A stretch of DNA of 35,891 nucleotides from Actinomycetota bacterium. Its GTDB lineage: Bacteria > Actinomycetota > Actinomycetes > S36-B12 > UBA10799. The stretch is from assembly GCA_963169225.1 (NCBI GenBank), contig CAUJDH010000089.1, forward strand, positions 1 through 35,891, written 5' to 3'. Numbering within the stretch: position 1 is the stretch's first letter; the number at the start of each line of letters is the position of its first letter. The notes under the pieces are model-generated. The model saw only the letters and a program-made list of their open reading frames with translations, did not search any database and was not told where the DNA came from. Both the position numbers and the translations under genes were made by a program. Below are positions 1-8,158 of the stretch, piece after piece.

Positions 1-87
1 ATCGTGCAGGTTTAATTCAGGCAATTCTGCAAATGGGTTGTGAATCTCGCTAGCTTTCAAGGGTTAGTTAATCAGTAGGAGGTTCCC

Positions 88-900
88 ATGTTCGGCATTG
101 CAGATCGCGCGCGCCCTCAAGGCGGTACGCGGGCATTCGCCCTCAAGAAATCTGCAGCAGTCGTACTTGTAGGTGCACTTGCTGCTAGCGGCACAATCAT
201 GACCGGTGCTGGATCGGCATCGGCAGCCCCCACTCCTCGTGCCAGCTATACGACTACCGGGTTCCCGATTTTGCGCGAAGGTTCACAGAGTGCAGCGGTG
301 AAGAACATTCAAGCCAAGCTCAAAGTGAAACCACGTACGGGATACTTCGGTCCGCTTACTTTGGCAGCTGTCAAGAAGTTCCAACGTTCGCGTGGAATCC
401 CTACCACTGGCGTTGTTGCCGAACTCACATGGGCGGCTCTGAACCGACTTGGTAAGGCATATAGGCCGGCGGCTGTCACTAAGGCAAAAGCACCAGCCAA
501 GAAGGTCACAGTCTCTTCTTCTACTCGTCAAGCACGTGTCAACAAGGTGCTGGCGTTTGCGGCCAAGCTGAAAGGCATCCCCTATAAGTCAGCGGGCTAC
601 AGCCCATCTACTGGATTCAACTGTAGTAGCTACACGCAGTACGTGTTCCAAAATGCCATCGGGCACAACCTCGGCGGTGCCTACACGGTGACCCAGTACA
701 GCCTTGCTAAGCAAAAGATTACGCGTGCACAGGCCAAGCCGGGTGACCTCGTGTTCTTCCACGATTACCCGAACAACTTCCTCGGTCACGTCGGAATTTA
801 CGCAGGCAATAACAAGTACTGGCATGCGCCGCGTCCAGGTCGTGTTGTTTCTATCGACACGTTCCCAACCAATAAACTGAAGTTCGCTCGGGTCATCTAG
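88..900 (+). CDS. Secreted NlpC/P60 peptidoglycan endopeptidase with PG-binding domain
   Basis: Predicted cell-wall hydrolase of 270 aa. Residues 1-47 form a long signal peptide (basic start, hydrophobic core about 22-40, cleavage after SASA-A). Residues about 58-122 are a PG_binding_1 domain (LREGSQSAAVKNIQ, YFGPLT, VKKFQ, GVV..LTW). A basic Ala/Lys linker follows. Residues about 150-270 are the NlpC/P60 domain with catalytic Cys179 in FNCSSY, His234 in GHVGIY and a third polar residue, His246, in WHAPRPG. The family cleaves peptide cross-links, usually D-Glu-mDAP or similar bonds, outside the membrane. The start is well supported by AGGAGG at 77-82, five nt before ATG. The Cys motif is FNCSS rather than the usual FDCSG, a mild deviation. 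It stands alone; the next gene is 89 nt downstream with its own probable promoter. Confidence 0.93.
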   Translation: MFGIADRARPQGGTRAFALKKSAAVVLVGALAASGTIMTGAGSASAAPTPRASYTTTGFPILREGSQSAAVKNIQAKLKVKPRTGYFGPLTLAAVKKFQRSRGIPTTGVVAELTWAALNRLGKAYRPAAVTKAKAPAKKVTVSSSTRQARVNKVLAFAAKLKGIPYKSAGYSPSTGFNCSSYTQYVFQNAIGHNLGGAYTVTQYSLAKQKITRAQAKPGDLVFFHDYPNNFLGHVGIYAGNNKYWHAPRPGRVVSIDTFPTNKLKFARVI

Positions 901-977
901 CCGCTGGCTTGTTGACTGGTTCGACTTAGCGGTTGTCAAAATTGCGCTGTAGCGCGACGTGCGGATAACCCGACCGC

Positions 978-983
978 TAGGCT
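978..983 (+). promoter_or_regulatory. Probable -10 element of a leaderless tmsA promoter
   Basis: TAGGCT, a common actinobacterial -10 form, ends six nt before the tmsA ATG at 990, and no Shine-Dalgarno sequence lies between. This spacing puts the transcription start at or next to the A of the ATG, so the message is probably leaderless. No convincing -35 is visible. Confidence 0.5.
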
Positions 984-989
984 AATCGA

Positions 990-2405
990 ATGACTGCAAG
1001 CTTATCGGTGCAGGAAGTGACTCCCGCCCGCTACGAGGAACTAGTCGCGACGTTGCAAGATCAATACCGCGCGATCCCTCCCGGTAAAACTGTTCGGCTA
1101 GCTAAGAAGACATCCAACCTTTTTCGGCGACGCGCAGAATCCGAAACTCCTGGATTGGACGTTGCTTCGTTCGACGGAGTTTTGTCTGTCGATGCTGAGA
1201 CGCGAACAGCTGATGTTCTGGGCATGACGACATACGAACACCTCGTTGACGCCACCTTGCCGTACGGCCTAATGCCTTTTGTTGTTCCGCAACTCAAGAC
1301 GATCACCTTGGGTGGTGCGGTCACGGGGTTGGGTATCGAGGCCACCTCGTTCCGTTTGGGTTTGCCGCACGAATCGGTACTCGAGATGGACATCCTGACC
1401 GGCGCTGGCGAAGTGATTACCGTGACCAACTCTCCAGATGATCCCAATCGCGACCTGTACCTAGGGTTTCCCAATTCCTATGGGTCGCTTGGCTATGCGC
1501 TTCGGATCAAGATTGAACTCTTGCCAGTCAAGCCGTTTGTCGCGTTCCAGCACGTCAAGTTTGACTCGGCGGCGGCCATGGCCGAGGCGATCGAATCGAT
1601 CACGGCGAGCAAAACCTATGACTCGAAGCCAGTGGACTTCCTGGACGGCACCGTGTTCACTCCCGAGGAGCAGTACTTGACTGTGGGAACGTTTGTGGAC
1701 GAACTTCCGACAGGATTCAACGAGCCCAGTGATTACACCGGTATGGACATCTATTACAAGTCGATCCAGAATCGTCACGAGGACGTTCTCACCGTGCGGG
1801 ACTTTATCTGGCGTTGGGACACTGACTGGTTTTGGTGCTCTCGCGCTGTTGGGGCGCAAAATCCGACGATCCGCAAGTTTTGGCCCAAGTCCAAACTGCG
1901 GTCGGATTTCTACTGGAAGATCATCGCCGTTGACCGCAAGTACAGCTTGCATCGCCGGCAGCTCAAATTGCAGGGCAAGCCAGTCAAAGAGAGCGTCGTC
2001 CAGGACATCGAGATCCCGGTCGACCGGCTTGCAGAATTCCTCGACTTCTTCCACCGTGAAGTGGGGATCGAGCCAATTTGGGTGTGCCCGCTCAAGCTGC
2101 GCAATGGTGACAATCGCTGGCCGCTCTATGACATGGACCCGGAGGCTGTGTACGTCAATGTAGGGTTCTGGTCACTCGTGGAACTGGCGGATGGAATGGA
2201 TCCCGATGCCGGTGTAGTTAACCGCAAGATCGAGGCTGAGGTGACTCGTCTTGGTGGACATAAGTCCCTCTATTCAAGTGCTTATTACGAACGTGAAGAG
2301 TTTGCCAAGTTATATGGCGGTGATGCATACGTGCAGCTCAAACAGACTTACGATCCAGAATCTCGTTTACTGGAATTGTTCGACAAAGTAGTTAAGGAGA
2401 AGTGA
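990..2405 (+). CDS. tmsA: FAD-binding oxidoreductase, 10-methylene fatty-acyl reductase (TmsA/BfaA type)
   Basis: 471-aa FAD-dependent enzyme of the PCMH/DHCR24-like class. The FAD-binding core is visible at about residues 100-145, with the LGGAV..G.G.E..SFR..G signature at 107-122 followed by VLEMDILTGAGEVI. The C-terminal half carries conserved substrate-cap motifs (WVCPL, YVNVGFW, GGHKSLYS). Family knowledge: in several actinobacteria this gene sits beside a CFA-synthase-like methyltransferase, and the two convert oleoyl chains in phospholipids to 10-methylstearoyl (tuberculostearic) chains, this enzyme reducing the 10-methylene intermediate. The neighbour at 2410 is that methyltransferase, only 4 nt away, which supports the assignment strongly. 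Without the neighbour it could be called only a general FAD oxidase. Expected to act at the cytoplasmic membrane face. Confidence 0.82.
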   Translation: MTASLSVQEVTPARYEELVATLQDQYRAIPPGKTVRLAKKTSNLFRRRAESETPGLDVASFDGVLSVDAETRTADVLGMTTYEHLVDATLPYGLMPFVVPQLKTITLGGAVTGLGIEATSFRLGLPHESVLEMDILTGAGEVITVTNSPDDPNRDLYLGFPNSYGSLGYALRIKIELLPVKPFVAFQHVKFDSAAAMAEAIESITASKTYDSKPVDFLDGTVFTPEEQYLTVGTFVDELPTGFNEPSDYTGMDIYYKSIQNRHEDVLTVRDFIWRWDTDWFWCSRAVGAQNPTIRKFWPKSKLRSDFYWKIIAVDRKYSLHRRQLKLQGKPVKESVVQDIEIPVDRLAEFLDFFHREVGIEPIWVCPLKLRNGDNRWPLYDMDPEAVYVNVGFWSLVELADGMDPDAGVVNRKIEAEVTRLGGHKSLYSSAYYEREEFAKLYGGDAYVQLKQTYDPESRLLELFDKVVKEK

Positions 2406-2409
2406 CACG

Positions 2410-3669
2410 ATGAAGCTTGGCGAAATTGTAGATCAAGCACTCGGCTCTGATGTTCCAGTCGAGTTCGTTGCATTCGATGGCAGTAAAGCCGGACAGATCG
2501 GTGCGCCCATCCGACTCGAGGTTAAATCGCAGCGCGCGATTGATCTGTTTATGTCGCATCCCGGACAGATTGGTTTGGTGCGTGCCTACGCCGAAGGCGA
2601 GCTAGAGATCTACGGCGATCTTGTTGAAACGCTTAGTGTTCTGTCGAATGCCCGATACACCAAGATGGGGCTCGCCGACAAGCTCAAACTTGGAGCTGGA
2701 CTCGCACCCGAAGCCGTCAAACGTGTAAACCTCAAGCGTGCCTTCCAACTCAACGCCGATGAGAAAATTCAGCGTGGTCGTCGTCATTCGAAGAAGCGCG
2801 ATGCCGAGGCGATTTCGCATCACTATGACGTTTCCAACACCTTCTACGAAATGTTGCTCGGACCATCAATGGCTTACACCTGTGCAGCGTTCCCGACCGA
2901 GGGCGCCACACTCGAACAGGCACAAGAAGAGAAGTTTGATCTTGTCTGCCGAAAACTCGATCTACAGCCAGGTATGAAGCTTCTTGATGTTGGTTGTGGT
3001 TGGGGTGGGATGGTGACTCACGCCGTCGAAAACTACGGAGTTGAGGCGATCGGTGTCACTCTGTCCGAACAGCAGGCCGGGTGGGCGCAGCAATCGATTG
3101 TTGATCGTGGACTAACCGAGAAAGCAGAGGTTCGATTCCTTGACTATCGAGATGTTCCCGAAGGGGAATTCGATGCGATCTCGTCGATTGGTTTGACCGA
3201 ACACATTGGCGAGGACAACTACCGTTCGTACTTTGATTTCTTGCGTTCCAAGATCAAGCCTGGGGCACGGATGCTGAACCACTCGATCACACGCCCGAAC
3301 GACCTGGGTAAAGCGAGCTACAAGAACAGCTTCGTGAATCGTTATATCTTCCCTGATGGCGAACTGACCGGCCCGGCCAAGATCGTCTCTGGAGCCACTG
3401 CCGCAGGATGGGAGATGCAGCACGAAGAGAATCTGCGTCGCCACTACGCCTTGACTTTGAATGCCTGGAGCAAGAACCTGGCTGACAACTGGCACAAGGC
3501 GGTCGAAGAGGTCGGCGAGCGTAAGGCTCGGATCTGGAAGCTGTACCTTGCCGCCTCCGAGTTTGGGTTCATCTCCAACCGGATTCAGTTGCATCAGTTC
3601 TTGTTGACCAATACGACTTCCGACGGTTTCGCAGATATTCAAATGCGCCCCGACTTCTCAAAGAAGTAG
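2410..3669 (+). CDS. tmsB: SAM-dependent fatty-acyl methyltransferase, CFA-synthase family (TmsB/BfaB type)
   Basis: 419-aa member of the cyclopropane-fatty-acid synthase family. An N-terminal lipid-binding region (about 1-115) precedes HYDVSN at 138-143, the SAM motif I LDVGCGWGG at 192-200, and the family motif GLTEHIGEDNYRSYF. Family knowledge: it transfers a methyl group from S-adenosylmethionine to C10 of the oleoyl double bond. Paired with a TmsA-like reductase the product is a 10-methyl chain rather than a cyclopropane. It is co-transcribed with tmsA (4-nt gap; AAGGAG near 2395-2400 serves as ribosome site). Length fits the family. A plain cyclopropane synthase is the alternative, less likely given the operon. 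Confidence 0.85.
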   Translation: MKLGEIVDQALGSDVPVEFVAFDGSKAGQIGAPIRLEVKSQRAIDLFMSHPGQIGLVRAYAEGELEIYGDLVETLSVLSNARYTKMGLADKLKLGAGLAPEAVKRVNLKRAFQLNADEKIQRGRRHSKKRDAEAISHHYDVSNTFYEMLLGPSMAYTCAAFPTEGATLEQAQEEKFDLVCRKLDLQPGMKLLDVGCGWGGMVTHAVENYGVEAIGVTLSEQQAGWAQQSIVDRGLTEKAEVRFLDYRDVPEGEFDAISSIGLTEHIGEDNYRSYFDFLRSKIKPGARMLNHSITRPNDLGKASYKNSFVNRYIFPDGELTGPAKIVSGATAAGWEMQHEENLRRHYALTLNAWSKNLADNWHKAVEEVGERKARIWKLYLAASEFGFISNRIQLHQFLLTNTTSDGFADIQMRPDFSKK

Positions 3670-3685
3670 GGGAAAATTCGTTCCG

Positions 3686-3759
3686 TGCCCTGAGCAGGAA
3701 TCGAACCTGCGGCCTACCGCTTAGGAGGCGGTCGCTCTATCCGACTGAGCTATCAGGGC
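3686..3759 (-). tRNA. tRNA-Arg (anticodon CCT)
   Basis: Folded by hand on the minus strand. The seven-base-pair acceptor stem is GCCCTGA with TCAGGGC and discriminator A. The D arm has TAGCTCAGTCGG, the anticodon stem is ACCGC/GCGGT with loop CTCCTAA (anticodon CCT, reading AGG), and the T arm has GGTTCGATTCC. No CCA is encoded. It lies convergent to tmsB, 16 nt past its stop codon. Confidence 0.95.
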
Positions 3760-3942
3760 CTTCGAGGTTGACCTAGTAGGCGTCGCTACTTGGAGAACCT
3801 CTAGGGCAAGCCTAAAGCATGATCAATGCTTGTCGGTCATCCAGTTTTGGTTGTGATCTCGCCGCGCAATTTTGAGGCCAAAGGACTACCCTCAGACTAG
3901 CTAGTTAGTCATTCTGGGGGTACACACTCGAAAGGGCAAAAC

Positions 3943-4935
3943 ATGGCATCCACGTCTGCTAAAAAGCGGGGGCTTGTCCTCGGCGGTGGCGGAACGCTGG
4001 GTGCGGCGTGGGCAGTTGGGGCCCTGTGCGCTTTGGAGGAAACTCACGGCTTTAACCCGGGCGATTCCGACTACATTGTCGGAACTTCAGCAGGCTCTGT
4101 TTTGGGAACGCTGCTTGCGGCTGGAGTCACTCCCGAACAGCTGCGTGACCATCAGTTTGGCAAGCAGATCGCGGAGGGTCCGCTTGCGGGTTATTCGTGG
4201 AATTATGAGACGGCGGTCAACAAACGACCAGGTCGTCCCAAGTTTCTCGGCGGAAAGCAGCGTGAGTTCCTGTTTAACAGTGTCAAGAACATTGGCAAGC
4301 TTCCGCCGACTGCGGTGCTTACCGGCCTGCTTCCTGAAGGGTCTCAACCCCTTGATCGAATTGCCCACTTGGTTCATGCCGTGACGCCGACTGGTGAATG
4401 GTCTCCGCATCAGAATCTTTGGATTTGTGCGATGAACTATGCGACGGGCACTCGTGTCCCGTTCGGACGCCCAGGTGCACCGCCAGCCGAACTAGCCGAG
4501 GCAGTTAGGGCGTCATGTGCGATTCCGGCCTGGTTCAAGCCGGTCGAGATTGATGGCGTGCCTTATGTAGACGGTGGTGCCTGTTCCAATACTTCTGTTG
4601 ACCTGCTGGCCAATCTAGGGCTGGATGAGGTTTTCGTGATCGCACCGATGGTGTCGTTTGCTATGGATCGCCCTGACAACATGATGGCTAAGCTGGAACG
4701 CCGCTGGCGAGTGCAAGTAACTAAGCGATGTTTGCGCGAGGTCGAGAAGGTTCGTGCCAGTGGAACAGATGTCACAGTCTTGGGTCCTGGTCCGGCAGAT
4801 CTCGAAGCTATCGGCGCCAATCTCATGGATGTCAGTCGTCGCTTGGAGGTGCTGAGCACGAGCTTGCGTACCAGCGCTGATGCATTGCGTGATCCAGATT
4901 CAGTGGGACCCGACCATATGGCTGAGGTCGGCTGA
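3943..4935 (+). CDS. Patatin-like phospholipase family protein (RssA-like)
   Basis: 330-aa cytosolic or membrane-peripheral esterase of the patatin fold. The oxyanion-hole loop GGGGTLG is at 14-20, the nucleophile elbow GTSAGS at 47-52 (Ser49), and the dyad Asp210 is in DGGACSNT. All catalytic elements are present. The family hydrolyses acyl esters of lipids; the substrate here is unknown. It starts at ATG 3943 after a weak purine stretch (GAAAGGG). It stands alone, convergent with the DUF2505 gene across a shared terminator. A lipid role would fit the nearby tmsAB genes, but that is only proximity. Confidence 0.88.
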   Translation: MASTSAKKRGLVLGGGGTLGAAWAVGALCALEETHGFNPGDSDYIVGTSAGSVLGTLLAAGVTPEQLRDHQFGKQIAEGPLAGYSWNYETAVNKRPGRPKFLGGKQREFLFNSVKNIGKLPPTAVLTGLLPEGSQPLDRIAHLVHAVTPTGEWSPHQNLWICAMNYATGTRVPFGRPGAPPAELAEAVRASCAIPAWFKPVEIDGVPYVDGGACSNTSVDLLANLGLDEVFVIAPMVSFAMDRPDNMMAKLERRWRVQVTKRCLREVEKVRASGTDVTVLGPGPADLEAIGANLMDVSRRLEVLSTSLRTSADALRDPDSVGPDHMAEVG

Positions 4936-4962
4936 CCTACAGAACAGAGCAAGGATAATAAG

Positions 4963-4999
4963 AAGCCTGGTCTACCCCTAGATGGGACAGACCAGGCTT
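4963..4999. terminator. Bidirectional intrinsic terminator between convergent genes
   Basis: Perfect 11-bp inverted repeat: AAGCCTGGTCT at 4963-4973 and AGACCAGGCTT at 4989-4999, with a 15-nt loop. T-rich sequence follows on the plus strand (5005-5011). It sits between the stop codons of the patatin gene (4935) and the DUF2505 gene (5020). Confidence 0.85.
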
Positions 5000-5019
5000 T
5001 CTGAATTTTTGAATGTTTA

Positions 5020-5511
5020 TTAGAGCTTTGAGTCGATGATCTTTTGCTCTGCCTCGACCGAACGGTTTGTCTGTTCAACAACAACCTTCTCGATCTTGCC
5101 GCCGATCAACGGAACAGAAGCTTTGGCTTCGAAGTTCATGGTCATCTTGCTGCCTGAACCGTCGTTGGCAATCTTGTAGGTACCAGTCACGCTCATCGGG
5201 CTACCTTTGAATTCGATCTCGGTGCGACCGTTGCGGCTGCCGTCTTCGTTTGCGGCATCCCAAGTGTCGGTTTGGGTGGTCTCGATTGTCTCGCCGACCA
5301 GTTTCTTGGCGAAGGATGGAACCTCGGCTGGAAGGGTGCGGGTAACGACTAGCTGTACGCCGCCATTGTCTAGGTCAGTGCGAGTGGCTTCGACGTCAGA
5401 TCCGCCAGTCTTCTCGTTTTTCTCTTTTTGGTAGGCGGCATCCGAAATAAGGCCGAATGCGGTCTCTGCATCGGCGTTGAATGTGAACTCGCCATTGAAC
5501 TTGGTGCCCAT
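5020..5511 (-). CDS. DUF2505 family protein
   Basis: 163-aa protein of the actinobacterial DUF2505 family, which has the size and pattern of an SRPBCC/START-like hydrophobic-cavity fold. Visible features are the start MGTKFNGEFTFNADAETAFG, a middle strand-rich section, and a closing section (IGGKIEKVVVEQTNRSVEAEQK) expected to be an amphipathic C-terminal helix. The reading frame is open further upstream to 5568, but AAGGAG (minus strand, about 5517-5522) six nt before ATG 5511 sets the start there. Biochemical function is unknown. The gene is monocistronic and ends at the shared terminator. Confidence 0.85.
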   Translation of the reverse strand: MGTKFNGEFTFNADAETAFGLISDAAYQKEKNEKTGGSDVEATRTDLDNGGVQLVVTRTLPAEVPSFAKKLVGETIETTQTDTWDAANEDGSRNGRTEIEFKGSPMSVTGTYKIANDGSGSKMTMNFEAKASVPLIGGKIEKVVVEQTNRSVEAEQKIIDSKL

Positions 5512-5997
5512 TATTTCTCCTTTTACTTGCAAAATTGAGGAAGCTTCTTGGATGCTTTTCCTTGCCAAGCATGTCGCATTTTTTGAGTGATTTCATTTCG
5601 ACAATCACTTAGGGTGTATTCGGCCGTTACGGGGTGATGATCATTTTCTTTTGAGAATCAGGGCAGTCCAGAAATCTTGAAAAATTTTCTTGGAGAAGCG
5701 TTGTCACCTAGAGCAACTATCGAGGCTAGTTCGTCCGGCGTGCCGTCACTCAAAGTGAATGGTCACGAAAAGTTGATCAACGGTCGGTGCTGGCTTCTAT
5801 ACGCACAGTGCGGACTTATCCACAGGTTCGAAGATTAGGTCTTGACGAGTTTCGTACTCGTCATTTACCTTTTTATCGCTGAAGTTGATCATGGTCCACA
5901 ATTCAAGATCAACATCTCGGCATGGATACGAGCTCCATCGGGGGAAGTTCGTGTTACGGGGAGAAGCGCTTAGTTGCGCTTCGAAATAGGGGGAAGT
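5512..5997. promoter_or_regulatory. Palindrome-rich intergenic region upstream of the Tad operon
   Basis: No convincing gene. It holds the palindrome GTTGATCAAC (5772-5781). A hairpin or operator follows with 8-bp perfect arms TGACGAGT (5843-5850) and ACTCGTCA (5856-5863), overlapping a possible -35 TTGACG (5842-5847). Split arms GTTGATC (5884-5890) and GATCAAC (5907-5913) repeat the first motif. The Tad operon is the only forward gene set that could use these. AGGGGG (about 5988-5993) is the ribosome site of tadA. Confidence 0.5.
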
Positions 5998-7308
5998 ATG
6001 GAGTCGCTAGTCCTTGACGAGCGGGAGACGCCGGTAGAGCATCCGGGCGCACGCTCAGAAGGAATGCCGAGCATCGCTCAAGTTGAGCGAGAAGCGCGCC
6101 GAGTTCTCGGCGAGCGTGGCATTGACCCATACGCTGATCCCCAGGGCGTTCGTGCCGTCGTCAACCAAGTGGTCGACGATTTTTCGGGGGATGGCGCGAA
6201 CGCCCTGGGCGATCCCGACAGCAGAGTATTCGACGAACTTGAACATAGTGTGACCGAACTGATCTCGGGGTTCGGTCCGATCCAGCGCTACCTGGCTGAC
6301 GATCAAGTCGAAGAAATCTGGATCAACTCACCAGGCCGCGTGTTTGTTGCCCGTCGCGGACGAAGCGAATTAACCTCAACTGTTCTCACTGAGCGCAAGG
6401 TTCGTGAGCTGGTGGAACGCATGCTCAATGTGTCGGGCCGCAGACTCGATATGAGCAACCCATTCGTTGATGCACCTTTGCCCGATGGAAGCCGACTGCA
6501 TGTGGTGATCCCGGACATCACCAAGCGCCATTGGGCCGTCAACATTCGCAAATTTGTGGTGCGAGCGAACAAGGTGCAGGACCTTGTGGAACTAGGTTCA
6601 ATCACTGAACAGGCTGGCTCATTTTTGTCTGCCGCGGTCATCAGCGGACTTAACATCGTGGTGGCTGGCGGAACTCAGGCAGGAAAAACCACGATGCTCA
6701 ATGCACTTCTGGGTGAAGTGCCCGGGCGCGAACGAATCATTACCTGTGAAGAAACCTTCGAGCTGCAAGTGCCGACGCATCCTGACTGGGTGGGTATGCA
6801 AACTCGCCAGGCGAGCCTTGAAGGAACCGGCGAGGTGACCTTGCGCAACTTGGTTAAAGAGGCTTTGCGGATGCGACCCACTCGTCTGGTCGTGGGTGAA
6901 GTTCGACAGCAAGAGGCGCTCGACCTATTGATCGCCATGAACTCTGGAATGCCATCGATGGCATCAATTCACGCGAACTCTGCGCGCGAAGCCGTAACTA
7001 AACTGTGCACCTTGCCTCTTCTGGCTGGTACCAACATCGCAGCGGACTTCGTTGTCCCCACGGTTGCAGGTTCCGTCGATTTGGTAGTTCATTTGGCTAC
7101 TGACGCTAGTGGCAAGCGCGGTGCCACTGAGATTTCGTCACTCTCCGGTCGCGTCGAACAGGGCGTGATTGAGCTTGCCCCACTCTTCGTGAGGCGGAAC
7201 GGGGAGCTTGAACGCGCAGAAGGGTTCCCACCACATAAGGAACGGTTTGAAGCTGCCGGCTTCGATGTCGTGCAGTTGCTGGCATCGACTGGTCGGAGGC
7301 TTGGCTAG
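5998..7308 (+). CDS. tadA: Tad/Flp pilus assembly ATPase TadA (CpaF family)
   Basis: 436-aa hexameric secretion ATPase of the type II/IV secretion family that powers assembly of Flp-type pili at the inner membrane face. Visible are the N-terminal domain up to about residue 200 (ISGFGPIQRYL, VEEIWINSP, DMSNPFVDAPLPDGSRLH), Walker A GGTQAGKTT at 224-232, an Asp/Glu box CEETFEL, Walker B LVVGEV at 297-302, and a His box MASIHANSA. Start chosen at ATG 5998 because AGGGGG lies just before it; the frame is also open to a TTG at 5974. It is the first gene of the operon; tadZ/cpaE, cpaB and a prepilin peptidase are not upstream. Confidence 0.92.
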   Translation: MESLVLDERETPVEHPGARSEGMPSIAQVEREARRVLGERGIDPYADPQGVRAVVNQVVDDFSGDGANALGDPDSRVFDELEHSVTELISGFGPIQRYLADDQVEEIWINSPGRVFVARRGRSELTSTVLTERKVRELVERMLNVSGRRLDMSNPFVDAPLPDGSRLHVVIPDITKRHWAVNIRKFVVRANKVQDLVELGSITEQAGSFLSAAVISGLNIVVAGGTQAGKTTMLNALLGEVPGRERIITCEETFELQVPTHPDWVGMQTRQASLEGTGEVTLRNLVKEALRMRPTRLVVGEVRQQEALDLLIAMNSGMPSMASIHANSAREAVTKLCTLPLLAGTNIAADFVVPTVAGSVDLVVHLATDASGKRGATEISSLSGRVEQGVIELAPLFVRRNGELERAEGFPPHKERFEAAGFDVVQLLASTGRRLG

Positions 7309-8150
7309 TGGGTGCGTTAGTTGGGTTACTTTTCGCAATTGGAGTCGCCACGGTGCTTTTGGTGTGGCATCGACACGGGCAGGGTGAAGTAGCAACCGGG
7401 AGTGTCGTTGAGATAGCAACGGCAGCGAGGCAGCGCCGACGTACCGTCAACGTGTGGCTTAAACGAATCGGTATCGCAATTTTGGCGGCGATCGCCACCG
7501 CGGGAATCACCGGCCTGCTTTCTCTTGCCCTACTTGCAGCAGGTGTTAGTGCGATGGTGCCGGCCTTATTGGCCAAGCGTCGTGCGAACGCTATTGCTTT
7601 ACAAGTGGAAGCCGCATGGCCTGATGTGATCGACTCGATCATTTCGTCGGTGCGTGCAGGCATGTCCTTGCCGGAGAGTCTGTGCGCCTTGGCTAGTCAG
7701 GGCCCCGAGCCGTTACGAGCCTCATTCAGCAAGTTTACTAGCCGGTACCGCACGACTGCGAACTTTGAGGAATCCGTGGCTAATCTCAAGGCTGAGTTGA
7801 GCGATCCGGTGGGTGATCGTGTGTGCGAGGCATTACTGGCTGCGCGTGATGTTGGTGGTACAGATCTCGGTCGCACCATGCGTTCGCTTGGCGACTTCAT
7901 TCGTCAAGACTTGCGCTTCCGGGGCGAAGCGAGGGCCAGACAATCTTGGACGATCAACGGGGCCAGGCTCGCAGTCGGTGCTCCTTGGGTGGTGTTGATT
8001 TTGCTGTGCACGCGGCCTGGCACAACTGCCGCCTATGCAACGTGGACGGGCACCATGATCATTCTCATTAGTGCAGCCGTGACAGTACTTGCTTATTGGC
8101 TCATGATGCGGCTGGGTAGCTTGCCCAAGCAGCCCAGGTTTGTGGCGTAG
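7308..8150 (+). CDS. tadB: TadB, inner-membrane platform protein of the Flp pilus
   Basis: 280-aa membrane protein with one T2SSF domain. Membrane segments are visible near the N-terminus (about 1-20), around 47-75, and at the C-terminus (about 222-268). The T2SSF core has the pattern SIISSVRAGMSLPESL and DVGGTDLGRTMRSLGDFIRQD. It forms the membrane base of the pilus with TadC. The GTG start overlaps the tadA stop by one base, and GGAGG (about 7295-7299) provides the ribosome site, so the two are translationally coupled. Confidence 0.85.
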   Translation: MGALVGLLFAIGVATVLLVWHRHGQGEVATGSVVEIATAARQRRRTVNVWLKRIGIAILAAIATAGITGLLSLALLAAGVSAMVPALLAKRRANAIALQVEAAWPDVIDSIISSVRAGMSLPESLCALASQGPEPLRASFSKFTSRYRTTANFEESVANLKAELSDPVGDRVCEALLAARDVGGTDLGRTMRSLGDFIRQDLRFRGEARARQSWTINGARLAVGAPWVVLILLCTRPGTTAAYATWTGTMIILISAAVTVLAYWLMMRLGSLPKQPRFVA

Positions 8151-8158
8151 GCGACGTA

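Noticed and set aside
1-87. Cyclic-di-AMP (ydaO-type) riboswitch before the NlpC/P60 gene
   Set aside because: These riboswitches often precede actinobacterial wall hydrolases, but the conserved motifs are not visible in the 87 available bases; most of any leader would be outside the window.
990-2405. DprE1 or sugar (alditol/gulonolactone) oxidase identity for the FAD enzyme
   Set aside because: No DprE2 or arabinan genes are adjacent, while a CFA-type methyltransferase is 4 nt downstream, which fits TmsA much better.
3895-3910. Near-palindrome GACTAGCTAGTTAGTC upstream of the patatin gene as an operator
   Set aside because: 14 of 16 positions are symmetric but the sequence is simple and isolated, with no second site or clear promoter alignment.
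5816-5824. Perfect DnaA box TTATCCACA, suggesting an origin
   Set aside because: Only one such box is seen, with no neighbouring boxes, AT-rich unwinding region, dnaA, dnaN or parAB genes; a single match is expected by chance in a region this size.
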